Of a stretch of 64,000 bases of DNA, positions 18,881 through 26,264 are shown piece after piece; the first letter of the stretch is position 1; each line of letters starts with the position of its first letter. The position numbers were made by a program, and so were the translations under genes. The notes below the pieces were generated by a model. It was not told the origin of the DNA. It searched no databases and saw only the letters and a list, made by a program, of their open reading frames with translations. Source of the DNA: Agathobaculum sp. NTUH-O15-33 (lineage in GTDB: Bacteria; Bacillota; Clostridia; Oscillospirales; Butyricicoccaceae). The stretch spans positions 2,797,501 to 2,861,500 of the forward strand of contig NZ_CP136187.1 of NCBI RefSeq assembly GCF_033193315.1, written 5' to 3'.

Positions 18881-19863
18881 ATGTCTGTCAAAGATGCGGT
18901 ACTGAAAGCGCTGGAGGAGGCGCGCGGCGAACAAATATCCGGCGCCGCGCTCGCCCGCACGCTCGGCGTTTCGCGCGCCGCGGTGTGGAAGGCGGTCGGC
19001 GCGCTGCGGGAAGCGGGCGTAGCGATTGACGCCGCGCCCGGCGGCGGTTATCTGCTCCGCACCGAGGACGACAGCCTGACCGCCGCCGGTGTAGGCGCGC
19101 TGCTGGAGACCGAAGCCTTTGGCCGCGAGCTGCTCGTTATGCCCAGCCTTACCTCCACCAACACGGTACTCAAGCAGGAGTATACGGCAAAGCCTCACGG
19201 CTTTACGCTGATCGCGCTTGAGCAGTCGGGCGGGCGCGGCCGTCTGGGCCGGTCGTTCGCTTCGCCGCCCGGCTCCGGACTTTATATCAGCGTGCTGATG
19301 CATCCCCGCTTTCCGCTGGACAAGCTGCATTTTGTCACGGTGGCAGCCGCCGTCGCGGTTTGCGAAGCGATCGAGCAGACCGCCGGTTTCACCCCCGGAA
19401 TCAAATGGGTCAACGACGTGCTGATGGAGGAAAAAAGCTCTGTGGTATCCTGACCGAGGCCGTGATCGAAGGCGAGACTGGCGCGGTGGACGCGGTCGTC
19501 ACCGGCTTCGGCATCAATTTGTTCCCCAGCCCCGCGTGGCCGGAGGAGGTACGCGCGGTTGCCGGGGCGCTCAGCGAATTTTCCGCCGCGCCGCGCCGCG
19601 CCGCGCTGGCCGCCGCCCTGCTCGGCGCGTTCGAACGCGGCATCCGCCTGCTGAGCGAAGGCGGCACCGCCGCGCTGATCGCGGCGTACCGCAGCCGCCT
19701 GTGCTGCCTCGGCAAACCGGTTACCGTGCACAGCCCCGCCACGCAGTACCACGCCGTCTGCGTGGGCCTGACCGAGGAGGGGCACCTGCTGGTCCGCGAC
19801 GACGCGGGGCAAACACACACGCTTTCCACCGGCGAGATCAGCATCCGCCTGTCCCCATCGTAA
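18881..19863 (+). CDS. birA: Bifunctional biotin ligase/repressor BirA (frameshifted)
   Basis: Two overlapping reading frames (18881-19453 and ~19430-19863) together give a complete BirA of about 327 residues. The first holds an N-terminal winged helix (SGAALARTLGVSRAAVWKAV), the biotinyl-AMP motif GRGRLGRSFASP and KWVNDVL. The second continues exactly where expected with KKLCGILTEAVIEGE and the C-terminal SH3-like domain. The junction is the A6 run at 19431-19436: one base is missing, which shifts the frame and yields a stop at 19451-19453. The enzyme attaches biotin to acyl-CoA carboxylases. I regard a sequencing error as most likely, since loss of the only ligase would be severe. Confidence 0.88.
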
Positions 19864-19899
19864 AAAACAAGACCACACGATTATAAAGGAGAAGCCCTT

Positions 19900-20442
19900 A
19901 TGTTTGAAACCGCCTCCGGCGTCACCGTTCCCCATCCCGAGCGACTGCGCGAGGAATATGAGCTCGCCGGCGATACCCTGACCATGAACCTCAGCTTTGA
20001 AAAACTGCCCGCCTTTGTACAGGCCTTTTACGAGCTGCTTCCCGAACCGCTTTTTCTCGCCGTCCACCCGGACGCGGATAACGAAAACCTCGTCTATTAT
20101 CTGGACGGCATGACCAAATCGCAGCTTGAAACCGTACTCGGCGGCTACGGCGAGCTGCTCTATCAGGACGGCCTCTCCTCCTTTGCGATCGCCTCGCACG
20201 AAACGGAGGAAGAACTGTTCGTGCAAAAGTACAAGGTGCTGTCCCTTTACAGCACCAAGCTGCCCCGTTTCTTCCCGCTGCTCCAGCAATTCGGCGTGGC
20301 CCCCACCGCCAAGCTCGTCACCGCGTGGGATACCTTTTCCGAGGCGGAACCCGGCTCCGCATCCCGTTTGCAGGTCGCGGGCGAGACCGTGGAGGACATG
20401 ATCAAGGAACTGCAAAAGATTGGTATGTATCAGGCGAAATAA
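19900..20442 (+). CDS. Conserved hypothetical protein downstream of birA
   Basis: This 180-residue soluble protein is not one I recognise. It has no signal peptide or membrane segment and is acidic, with an alpha/beta pattern (LTMNLSFEKLPAFVQAFYELLPEPLFLAVHP near the N-terminus, KYKVLSLYSTKLPRFFPLLQQFGV in the middle) and a C-terminal helix. AAAGGAG lies upstream of the ATG. It starts 36 bases after birA on the same strand with no terminator between, so they are probably cotranscribed. No function is assigned. Confidence 0.8.
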   Translation: MFETASGVTVPHPERLREEYELAGDTLTMNLSFEKLPAFVQAFYELLPEPLFLAVHPDADNENLVYYLDGMTKSQLETVLGGYGELLYQDGLSSFAIASHETEEELFVQKYKVLSLYSTKLPRFFPLLQQFGVAPTAKLVTAWDTFSEAEPGSASRLQVAGETVEDMIKELQKIGMYQAK

Positions 20443-20454
20443 AAAAGGTCACAG

Positions 20455-20492
20455 GAAAGGCGCGTCGCATCATTGTATGCAACGCGCCTTTG
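20455..20492 (+). terminator. Bidirectional terminator between the birA operon and the EFR1 gene
   Basis: A 10-bp stem AAAGGCGCGT/ACGCGCCTTT with inner GCAT/ATGC pairing lies between two convergent genes. Confidence 0.8.
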
Positions 20493-20507
20493 CTTTATGA
20501 CCGTCTT

Positions 20508-21323
20508 TTAGAGAAACACCGCGTTTTCCGCGCGGCGCGCATAAGCGGCTTCCAGCTCGCTTTTATGGTATAAGTAGCCCGGATCGTCAAAATACTTGGC
20601 GTTTTGCGGGCATTTTTTCACGCAAGCGCAACACTTTATGCATATTCCGCGAATCTCCCGCACATCGTCCGGATCGATCGAACCCATGGGGCACAGCGCC
20701 GCGCACAGGCCGCAGTTGTCGCACGCGTCGCTCGTCTTGGGCTTTACCTTGCGGATATCAATCGGGTTGCCCGCGCGGTCGCGCGGCTGGTAATAGCCGC
20801 GGTACGGCTTTGGCGTTCCCGCGACCGCGACCAGACCATCCATGCCCGCGCGCGCTTTTTCAGCGGCCTGCGCGGAAAACCGGCGCAAAGCCGCGAGGTC
20901 GTCCTCATCCGGCCGCCCGGCGGCCAGCGTTTCGGAAAAGGCGTGCTGGCAGGCGAACGCCCCGGCGGCAAACGGCCGGAACCCGTCTTCCTCTAAAAGG
21001 TCGCGCAGCTCGATCAGCGCGTCGTCAAAGTCGCGGTTGCCAAAGGTGACGAGCGGCACGGCCAGCGCGCCGCCGCCCCGCACGGTTTTCACATACGGCA
21101 GCAGGAGATTGGGCACCCGCCCCGCATAGGTCGGCGTGCCGAACACCACCAGATCATCCTTCTCAAAAGCGGGCGCGCGCTCCCGCGCGGCCGGCTCCGT
21201 AAAATCATAATACTGGACCGGCGCGCCGAGCCGTTCGCCAATTTCCCGCGCCGCCGTGCGCACGATCGTCTCCGTCGTTCCCGCCGCGCTCCAATACATG
21301 CCCCATATCTGTTTGATCGGCAT
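20508..21323 (-). CDS. EFR1-type flavodoxin/ferredoxin fusion
   Basis: This 271-residue protein fuses an N-terminal flavodoxin-like domain (MYWSAAGTTETIVRTAA at the FMN phosphate site, then VVFGTPTYAGRVP) with a C-terminal 2[4Fe-4S] ferredoxin domain. Both clusters are complete: CDNCGLCAALCP and CIKCCACVKKCP, each C-x2-C-x2-C-x3-C. Such EFR1-family proteins are common in gut Clostridia and are presumed to be electron carriers between iron-sulphur and flavin partners. It stands alone between two terminators. Confidence 0.9.
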   Translation of the reverse strand: MPIKQIWGMYWSAAGTTETIVRTAAREIGERLGAPVQYYDFTEPAARERAPAFEKDDLVVFGTPTYAGRVPNLLLPYVKTVRGGGALAVPLVTFGNRDFDDALIELRDLLEEDGFRPFAAGAFACQHAFSETLAAGRPDEDDLAALRRFSAQAAEKARAGMDGLVAVAGTPKPYRGYYQPRDRAGNPIDIRKVKPKTSDACDNCGLCAALCPMGSIDPDDVREIRGICIKCCACVKKCPQNAKYFDDPGYLYHKSELEAAYARRAENAVFL

Positions 21324-21392
21324 CTGCCCATCCCTGCTTCCTTATATATAATAAGGTAAGTATATCAAAAAAGCCTTCCCCTGTCTATGCAC

Positions 21393-21421
21393 AAAAAAGG
21401 CGGCCATGCGGCCGCCTTTTT
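21393..21421 (-). terminator. Bidirectional terminator after rnjA
   Basis: A stem AAAGGCGGCC/GGCCGCCTTT with a 3-5 base loop is flanked by A and T runs on both strands, downstream of the RNase J gene. Confidence 0.85.
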
Positions 21422-21428
21422 GAATCTT

Positions 21429-23087
21429 TTATATTTCCATAATGATCGGCAGCACCATGGGGCTGCGCTTGGTCTTTTTGAAGAGGAAATCGCTCAGGTC
21501 GCCCTTGATCGCGCTCTTCAGGCCGTTCCATTCGCGCACGCCCTCGGTGGCGCAGCGGTCGAGCGCCGCCTGCGACAGCTTGCGCAGCTCTTCCATCAGA
21601 TCCTCGGCTTCCTTGACATAGACAAAGCCGCGGGACACGATATCCGGCCCGGCGATCACCACGCCGGTCGTCGCGTCCACCGTGACGACCACAACGAGCA
21701 GGCCGTCCTCGGACAGATGCTTGCGGTCGCGCAGCACCGCGGTGCCCACGTCGCCGATGCCAAGGCCATCCACCAGAAGCCGTCCGGCGGGCACGGGATT
21801 TGCCAGCCGGGCCGTGCCCTCGCCGATCTCGATCGGCCGCCCGATCTCGGAGATCAGAACATTTTTCGGATTGACGCCCATTTCGCGCGCAATGTTCGCG
21901 TGCTGCACCAGCATGCGGTATTCGCCGTGTACCGGAATGAAGTACTTCGGCTTGCAAAGGCCGATCATCAGCTTTTGCTCTTCCTGACAGGCGTGGCCGG
22001 ATACGTGAATCGCGGCCGAGCGGTCATAAATGACCTCCGCCCCCTGCTTGTAGAGCTCGTTAACCATATTGTTGACCGACTTTTCGTTGCCCGGGATGGC
22101 GGAAGCGGCGATCAGGATACGGTCGCCCGCCGAAACCTCGACCTGCTTGTGGCTGCCGTAGGCCATGCGGTAAAGGGCGGACATGGTCTCGCCCTGCGAC
22201 CCGGTGGATACAATGATCAGCTGGTTGCGCGGATAACGCCGGATATCGCTGATATCGATCATCGTCTTGCCCGTGTCCTGTAAATAACCGAGCTCTGTCG
22301 CGACCGAGGATATCTTCTCCATGCTGCGGCCGCATACCGCGACCTTGCGGCCCGCCAGCGCGGCGATGTCGAGGATCTGCTGCAAACGCGATACGTTCGA
22401 GGCGAACGTCGCGATAATGATGCGCTGATCGCTCTCCATGATGAACTTCTCCAGCGATTTGCGCACGGTCTTTTCGCTCGGCGTATAGCCCGGACGTTCG
22501 ACGTTGGTCGAATCGCTCATCAGCGCGAGGATGCCCTTCTTGCCCAGCTCGCCGATGCGGACCAGATCGATCATTTCGCCCAAATCAGGCGTCAGGTCGA
22601 TCTTGAAGTCGCCCGTGTGGAACAGCACGCCAAGCGGCGTGGTGATGGCAAGCGCGACCGAATCCGCGATCGAGTGGTTGGTGTGGATAAATTCCACCTT
22701 AAAGCAACCAAGCTTGATCGTATCGCCCGCGCGCACACGGCTGAGCTTTACCTTCTGCGGCATGCGGTGCTCGGACAGCTTCGCCTCGATGATGCCGCAG
22801 GTCAGCTTAGTCGCATAGACCGGCGCGTTGCATTCGCGCAGCACATACGGAATCGCGCCGATGTGGTCCTCATGACCGTGGGTGATGACGTAGCCGCGCA
22901 GCTTTGCAAGATTGCGCTTGATATACGTCGTGTCCGGGATGACCAGATCGACGCCCAGCATGTCGTCGTCCGGAAACGCGATGCCGCAGTCTATGACCAG
23001 CATGTCGTTACCGTACTCGATCACCGTCATGTTCTTGCCGATCTCGTTGAGGCCGCCGAGCGGTATGATTTTCAGTTTTTCTTTCAT
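21429..23087 (-). CDS. rnjA: Ribonuclease J
   Basis: This 552-residue metallo-beta-lactamase/beta-CASP ribonuclease has the zinc motif THGHEDHIGAIPY, the DTGDF-type site in LFHTGDFKIDLTP, the beta-CASP block with STGSQGE and AIPGNEK, and HVSGHACQEEQ, then the C-terminal domain. The opening LKIIPLGGLNEIGKNM is typical. It has 5'-3' exonuclease and endonuclease activity in mRNA decay and rRNA maturation. Only one copy lies here; whether it behaves as J1 or J2 cannot be told. The ribosome-binding site (AAGGAAAG) is unusually far, about 15 bases, from the ATG. Confidence 0.96.
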   Translation of the reverse strand: MKEKLKIIPLGGLNEIGKNMTVIEYGNDMLVIDCGIAFPDDDMLGVDLVIPDTTYIKRNLAKLRGYVITHGHEDHIGAIPYVLRECNAPVYATKLTCGIIEAKLSEHRMPQKVKLSRVRAGDTIKLGCFKVEFIHTNHSIADSVALAITTPLGVLFHTGDFKIDLTPDLGEMIDLVRIGELGKKGILALMSDSTNVERPGYTPSEKTVRKSLEKFIMESDQRIIIATFASNVSRLQQILDIAALAGRKVAVCGRSMEKISSVATELGYLQDTGKTMIDISDIRRYPRNQLIIVSTGSQGETMSALYRMAYGSHKQVEVSAGDRILIAASAIPGNEKSVNNMVNELYKQGAEVIYDRSAAIHVSGHACQEEQKLMIGLCKPKYFIPVHGEYRMLVQHANIAREMGVNPKNVLISEIGRPIEIGEGTARLANPVPAGRLLVDGLGIGDVGTAVLRDRKHLSEDGLLVVVVTVDATTGVVIAGPDIVSRGFVYVKEAEDLMEELRKLSQAALDRCATEGVREWNGLKSAIKGDLSDFLFKKTKRSPMVLPIIMEI

Positions 23088-23573
23088 AATAGAACTATCA
23101 CTTTCCTTATTATATTAAAAATTAATTTCATGATCGAAGCGGGTTCCTGCCCGCATTTCAAAAAGGTGAAAATTCCCGTTTCTTCACCTTTTCTTTCAAA
23201 TCATATCAAACAGTGACAACACAGGCTGGTTTTACCACGAAAACCGCGGCACATTCCGTACGCAGCCTGCAAACACTTATTATTAGCATACCACAACCGA
23301 AAGGGACTGTAAAGAAATTTCTGTCCGGCGGACCGTAAAGCGGATATTCCACGCAGGGCTGCTTTCTAAATGTAGTATCGTCTGCCTTTCGCCGTCCTAT
23401 ACCTTGGACCTTCTGCGAAATCCGGCCGATTCGACATCCCGGTATTTTTTCAACTGGATAAATTTTGGATGTATTTTCTTATCGAATATGCTGAAAACTT
23501 TAGAAGCCTTCACAGCTTTCTGTCCACGACCGAAAAACTATTGTGCACATTACACTAATTTCCTCAAAACCAT
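23088..23573. other. Intergenic region between rnjA and the 3D-domain gene
   Basis: This stretch of about 480 bases has no convincing gene. Its left part is the rnjA leader (about 190 bases) and promoter. Between about 23320 and 23560 I see only unstructured sequence with no clear ORF, RNA motif or repeat. Confidence 0.6.
23285..23313 (-). promoter_or_regulatory. Promoter of rnjA
   Basis: Minus strand: TTTACA (23308-23313), a 17-bp spacer and TATGCT (23285-23290), giving a leader of about 190 bases. Confidence 0.75.
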
Positions 23574-23602
23574 TTGACAAATCAGCTCCGATGCAGTATC
23601 AT
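23574..23602 (+). promoter_or_regulatory. Promoter of the 3D-domain protein gene
   Basis: A perfect TTGACA (23574-23579), a 17-bp spacer and TATCAT (23597-23602). Confidence 0.85.
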
Positions 23603-23604
23603 TG

Positions 23605-23665
23605 GTTACAGATCGGAAACAGACCGACAACAAAACAGTAACAACCTGAGAACAAATCGGTAACA
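23605..23665 (+). promoter_or_regulatory. Array of six hexamers at 11-bp spacing (WalR-like)
   Basis: Six hexamers ending in ACA follow each other with exactly five bases between: GTTACA, GAAACA, ACAACA, GTAACA, AGAACA, GTAACA. Read on the other strand, three are TGTTAC or TGTAAC, which fit the WalR (YycF) half-site TGTWAH, whose functional unit is two half-sites five bases apart. The array begins three bases after the -10. A small CCGCG/CGCGG hairpin follows at 23671-23684. Confidence 0.65.
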
Positions 23666-23712
23666 CGGTGCCGCGACCACGCGGGTTCTCACGACGATTT
23701 AGGAGTGTTTCA

Positions 23713-24405
23713 ATGACTACGACCTTGAGAAAGCATGCAGTGAAGCTGCTTGCCGCCGCGGTGGCGATCAGTTCTCTGGCGACAGTCGGCGCCGCTGCTG
23801 TGTCCACGACGGACGCGCCGGTACCCACCGCCGTGCTCACCTCAAATCTGAATTCCACTGTCGGCAACGCGCTGACGAGCGACGAAGTCCTTACTGCCGA
23901 GCAAGCGCTGAACAAGGCCAAGGCGGAAGCCGAAGCCAAGGAAAAGGCCGAAGCGGCTGCAAAGGCCAAGGCGGAAGCCGAAGCAAAGGCCGCGGCACAG
24001 GCCAAGCAGCAATCCGAGCAGGCGTACAGCGCGCTGCTGAACGATCCCATCGCTGCTAAGACCGTTGCCTACTCCTCTTCCCTTACGGCCGACAGCGTCG
24101 TTAAGAACAACGCCACGTCGCTCGGCAACTACAAGCTCACCTTCTACTGCCCCTGCGCGATCTGCAACGGCAACGACAGCGGCAAGACCGCTTCCGGCAC
24201 CTACGCAGAGGAAGGCCGCACCATCGCGGTGGACAGCTCGATCATCCCGCTTGGCAGCCGCGTTTATATCGACGGCTACGGCGTCTTCATCGCCGAGGAT
24301 ACCGGCGGAGCGATCAAGAGCAACAAGATTGACGTATTCGTTGGTTCCCATGAGCGTGCGTACGACCTCGGCGTCAGCTATGCCGATGTTTACCTGCTCG
24401 CCTAA
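23713..24405 (+). CDS. Secreted 3D-domain protein (probable cell-wall lytic enzyme)
   Basis: This 230-residue protein has a signal peptide (KHAVKLLAAAVAISSLATVGAAA), an extended Ala/Lys/Glu-rich helical segment (~residues 75-105, repeating KAEAEAK), and a C-terminal 3D domain (~135-230). The three aspartates of that fold are in TIAVDSSIIPLGS, FIAEDTGGAI and KIDVFVGSHERAYDLG, and a YCPCAICNGN segment precedes them. The fold is shared with lytic transglycosylase MltA and with Bacillus YocH and YabE. It probably cuts or remodels peptidoglycan outside the cell. AGGAG precedes the ATG at 23713. Confidence 0.9.
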   Translation: MTTTLRKHAVKLLAAAVAISSLATVGAAAVSTTDAPVPTAVLTSNLNSTVGNALTSDEVLTAEQALNKAKAEAEAKEKAEAAAKAKAEAEAKAAAQAKQQSEQAYSALLNDPIAAKTVAYSSSLTADSVVKNNATSLGNYKLTFYCPCAICNGNDSGKTASGTYAEEGRTIAVDSSIIPLGSRVYIDGYGVFIAEDTGGAIKSNKIDVFVGSHERAYDLGVSYADVYLLA

Positions 24406-24417
24406 TTTCATCTGACC

Positions 24418-24452
24418 GCAAAGGACTATGCTTGCATAGTCCTTTGCTTTTT
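24418..24452 (+). terminator. Terminator after the 3D-domain gene
   Basis: A perfect 13-bp stem (GCAAAGGACTATG and complement, loop CTTG) is followed by TTTTTG. It overlaps the -35 of the next promoter. Confidence 0.9.
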
Positions 24453-24460
24453 GCTATGAT
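24432..24460 (+). promoter_or_regulatory. Promoter of niaR
   Basis: TTGCAT (24432-24437), a 17-bp spacer and TATGAT (24455-24460). The -35 lies inside the preceding terminator hairpin. Confidence 0.7.
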
Positions 24461-24507
24461 AAGGTAAGATAGCGCAAGCCACAGGCAACAAAGGGAGGAA
24501 ACCGCAC

Positions 24508-25032
24508 ATGAACGCAGCCGAACGCCGCCAGCATATCACCCATCTGCTCTCTGATGCAAAGGATCCGGTCTCGGCCACGGCGCTCGCGGCGCAGTGCGGC
24601 GTCAGCCGGCAGATCATCGTGGGCGATATCGCCCTGCTGCGCGCAGGCGGCCTATGCGTGCTTGCCACGCCGCGCGGCTATGTGCTGGAAGCGCCGCCCG
24701 CCGTGCCCGCGTATGCGTCGTGCAGCGTGGTGTGCCGCCACGGCGACGAGCGTATGATGCAAGAGCTCTATACCGTTGTCGATCTGGGCGGCGCGCTGAT
24801 CGATGTAACGGTCGAGCATTCGGTCTACGGCGAGATCTGCGCGCCGCTGCGGATTTTTTCCCGCTTCGACGCGGATGCGTTCCATGATAAGATTCTTTCC
24901 TCCGGCGCCCGCCCACTATGCGACCTGACGGGCGGCATCCACCTGCATACCCTGCGCGCGCCGGATCAGCAGACACTGGACCGTGTTGTCGAAGGCCTTC
25001 GCGGCGAGGGCTTCCTTCTTTCCGAAACTTAA
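24508..25032 (+). CDS. niaR: Niacin-responsive transcriptional repressor NiaR (HTH_11 + 3H domain)
   Basis: This 174-residue protein has an N-terminal winged helix (VSATALAAQCGVSRQIIVGDIALLRAGG, residues ~20-60) and a C-terminal 3H domain named for its conserved histidines, visible in VVCRHGDERM, TVEHSVYGEI and GIHLHTLRAP. This architecture is that of NiaR (YrxA), the nicotinate-binding repressor of NAD synthesis and niacin uptake in Firmicutes. The next gene on this strand is a likely niacin transporter with a candidate operator in its promoter, which supports the call. GGGAGG precedes the ATG. Confidence 0.92.
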   Translation: MNAAERRQHITHLLSDAKDPVSATALAAQCGVSRQIIVGDIALLRAGGLCVLATPRGYVLEAPPAVPAYASCSVVCRHGDERMMQELYTVVDLGGALIDVTVEHSVYGEICAPLRIFSRFDADAFHDKILSSGARPLCDLTGGIHLHTLRAPDQQTLDRVVEGLRGEGFLLSET

Positions 25033-25070
25033 AAAAAGCCGCCGACCCGTCATGGGCCGGCGGCTTTTTT
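25032..25070 (+). terminator. Bidirectional terminator between niaR and the metallopeptidase gene
   Basis: A stem AAAAAAGCCGCCG with its complement, with further CC/GG pairs inside, is flanked by A and T runs. It serves both convergent genes. Confidence 0.85.
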
Positions 25071-25449
25071 AAAGCTCGTCCTTTTTCGCCGCGCGATAGG
25101 CCGCGATCTGCTCTTCATCCCACACCTCCAGATCGCGCACGCCCGCGCGCCCTTCCACATGGTGGCGGAATTCATGCCGCAGCACTTTTCGCATTTCCTC
25201 GGTCAGCGCCTGTTCGTCCAGATCGCCGAACACCCGGCGAAAGGAACCGTAAAACATCACGATATACTTGCCCATAGCCGGGTCTATCCGGTATTCGCCC
25301 AGAATATACAGGCTGCCGTCCTGATCCGCCGGATGCAGCAAACGGCCGGGATCGACGATGATCCCGCCGTTGAGCTCCTCATAAAACGCCGCGGGCAGCT
25401 CTTCCGCGAGCAGACCCAATATCTCTTCAAATCGATCGATCGAAATCAT
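25069..25449 (-). CDS. Zincin-like metallopeptidase family protein
   Basis: This 126-residue protein carries HEFRHHVEG (HExxH) near residue 92, in the context of the small bacterial zincin family (metallopeptidase family; the N-terminal FEEILGLLAEELPAAFYEEL and the YHILGEY-like LYILGEYRID are typical). The second histidine of HExxH is present, so it may be catalytic, though activity is unproven in the family. It is a single gene, convergent with niaR. Confidence 0.85.
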   Translation of the reverse strand: MISIDRFEEILGLLAEELPAAFYEELNGGIIVDPGRLLHPADQDGSLYILGEYRIDPAMGKYIVMFYGSFRRVFGDLDEQALTEEMRKVLRHEFRHHVEGRAGVRDLEVWDEEQIAAYRAAKKDEL

Positions 25450-25524
25450 GCTGAAAGTCCATCCTTTCCGCCCTTACTATAACACAGCGCACCGTCCGCC
25501 GCAACCGTGTATTTTTTCTTTTAT

Positions 25525-25560
25525 AGGTGTCTTGACAGGTGTTTTATTTTGCTGTATACT
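25525..25560 (+). promoter_or_regulatory. niaX promoter with candidate NiaR operator
   Basis: A perfect TTGACA (25532-25537), a 17-bp spacer and TATACT (25555-25560). Direct repeats AGGTGT at 25525-25530 and 25537-25542, twelve bases apart, straddle the -35, in the context ATAGGTGTCTTGACAGGTGT. This resembles NiaR sites as I remember them and would block the promoter when occupied. Confidence 0.75.
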
Positions 25561-25600
25561 AGGCTACAGTAACAAAAGATCGGAAAGGAATTTAAACATT

Positions 25601-26167
25601 ATGACGAAAAGCAAGAGCCTGTACCATCTGGTACTCGCCGGCGTGCTCTGCGCGATCGGCATTATCATTCCAATGTTTTCTCCCATCAAGATTCGCCTCG
25701 ATCCCATGTCCTTCACGTTGGCCAGCCATGTAGCTGTATTTCTGGCGATGTTCATTTCCCCCGCTGTCGGCGTTGCGGTATCGCTCGGCACTACACTCGG
25801 TTTTTTCCTTGGCGGTTTCCCGTTGCCGGTTGTACTACGTGCACTGTCTCATATCATTTTTGCGGCTGCTGGTGCGATTTATCTGCGCAAGCGTCCCGAA
25901 CTTGTTGATTTTCATCAGCCGGTCGAAAATCGTGGTCTTAAGCTTACTGTTTTCGGCTGTTGGACCAGCCTGATCCATGGTGTGTGTGAAGCGTTGATTG
26001 TTATTCCCTTCTATGCCGCTACCCTGTCCGGCGGCGAGCTGATCCGCGTTGTACTACTGCTCGTGTGCGTGGGTTCTTTTGTTCACTCTATGATCGACTA
26101 TGCAATCTCCCTAATCATCTGGAAACCGCTGAGCGGCACCATGCGCAAGTCCTCGGTCACTGCATAA
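25601..26167 (+). CDS. niaX: ECF transporter substrate-binding subunit, probable niacin transporter NiaX
   Basis: This 188-residue integral membrane protein has five or six hydrophobic segments. The block ALGIIIPMF-like AIGIIIPMFSPIKI, then DPMSFTLASHVAVFLAMFISP and LGTTLGFFLGGFP, matches what I know of NiaX, the S component of niacin ECF transporters; the energising EcfA/A'/T module would be elsewhere. A BioY assignment was considered and is less fitting. The ATG at 25601 has GGAAAGGAA upstream. Codon and base composition are more AT-rich than neighbouring genes. Regulation by the adjacent NiaR is likely. Confidence 0.85.
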   Translation: MTKSKSLYHLVLAGVLCAIGIIIPMFSPIKIRLDPMSFTLASHVAVFLAMFISPAVGVAVSLGTTLGFFLGGFPLPVVLRALSHIIFAAAGAIYLRKRPELVDFHQPVENRGLKLTVFGCWTSLIHGVCEALIVIPFYAATLSGGELIRVVLLLVCVGSFVHSMIDYAISLIIWKPLSGTMRKSSVTA

Positions 26168-26175
26168 ATTACATA

Positions 26176-26214
26176 ACAGCGAGTCTGGCGCAGTCCAGCC
26201 TCGCTGTTTTTTTC
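26176..26214 (+). terminator. Terminator of niaX
   Basis: An ACAGCGAG/CTCGCTGT stem with inner CTGG/CCAG is followed by TTTTTTTC. Confidence 0.9.
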
Positions 26215-26223
26215 TAAGGCAAA

Positions 26224-26253
26224 CAAGACCGTCGGTTTAAACCGACGGTCTTG
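26224..26253 (-). terminator. Terminator of the inositol-type operon
   Basis: This is a perfect 30-bp palindrome with arms CAAGACCGTCGGTTT. It is followed on the minus strand by TTTGCC and lies just after the last dehydrogenase gene. Confidence 0.85.
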
Positions 26254-26264
26254 CTTTGTTTGTT

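Noticed and set aside
19282..20415. A 377-residue minus-strand frame over birA and the following gene
   Set aside because: It is antisense to the BirA C-terminal part and the hypothetical gene, both with ribosome-binding sites; no domain is recognisable.
23605..23712. A riboswitch (for example c-di-AMP type) upstream of the 3D-domain gene
   Set aside because: The conserved core elements of the ydaO-type c-di-AMP riboswitch are not visible; the leader holds only the hexamer array and a small hairpin.
25601..26167. Assignment of the ECF S-component as BioY (biotin)
   Set aside because: The conserved blocks (IPMF, SFTLASH, LAMFISP, LGTTLGF) match niacin NiaX as I know it, and a NiaR-type regulator is adjacent. 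birA being nearby is not enough.
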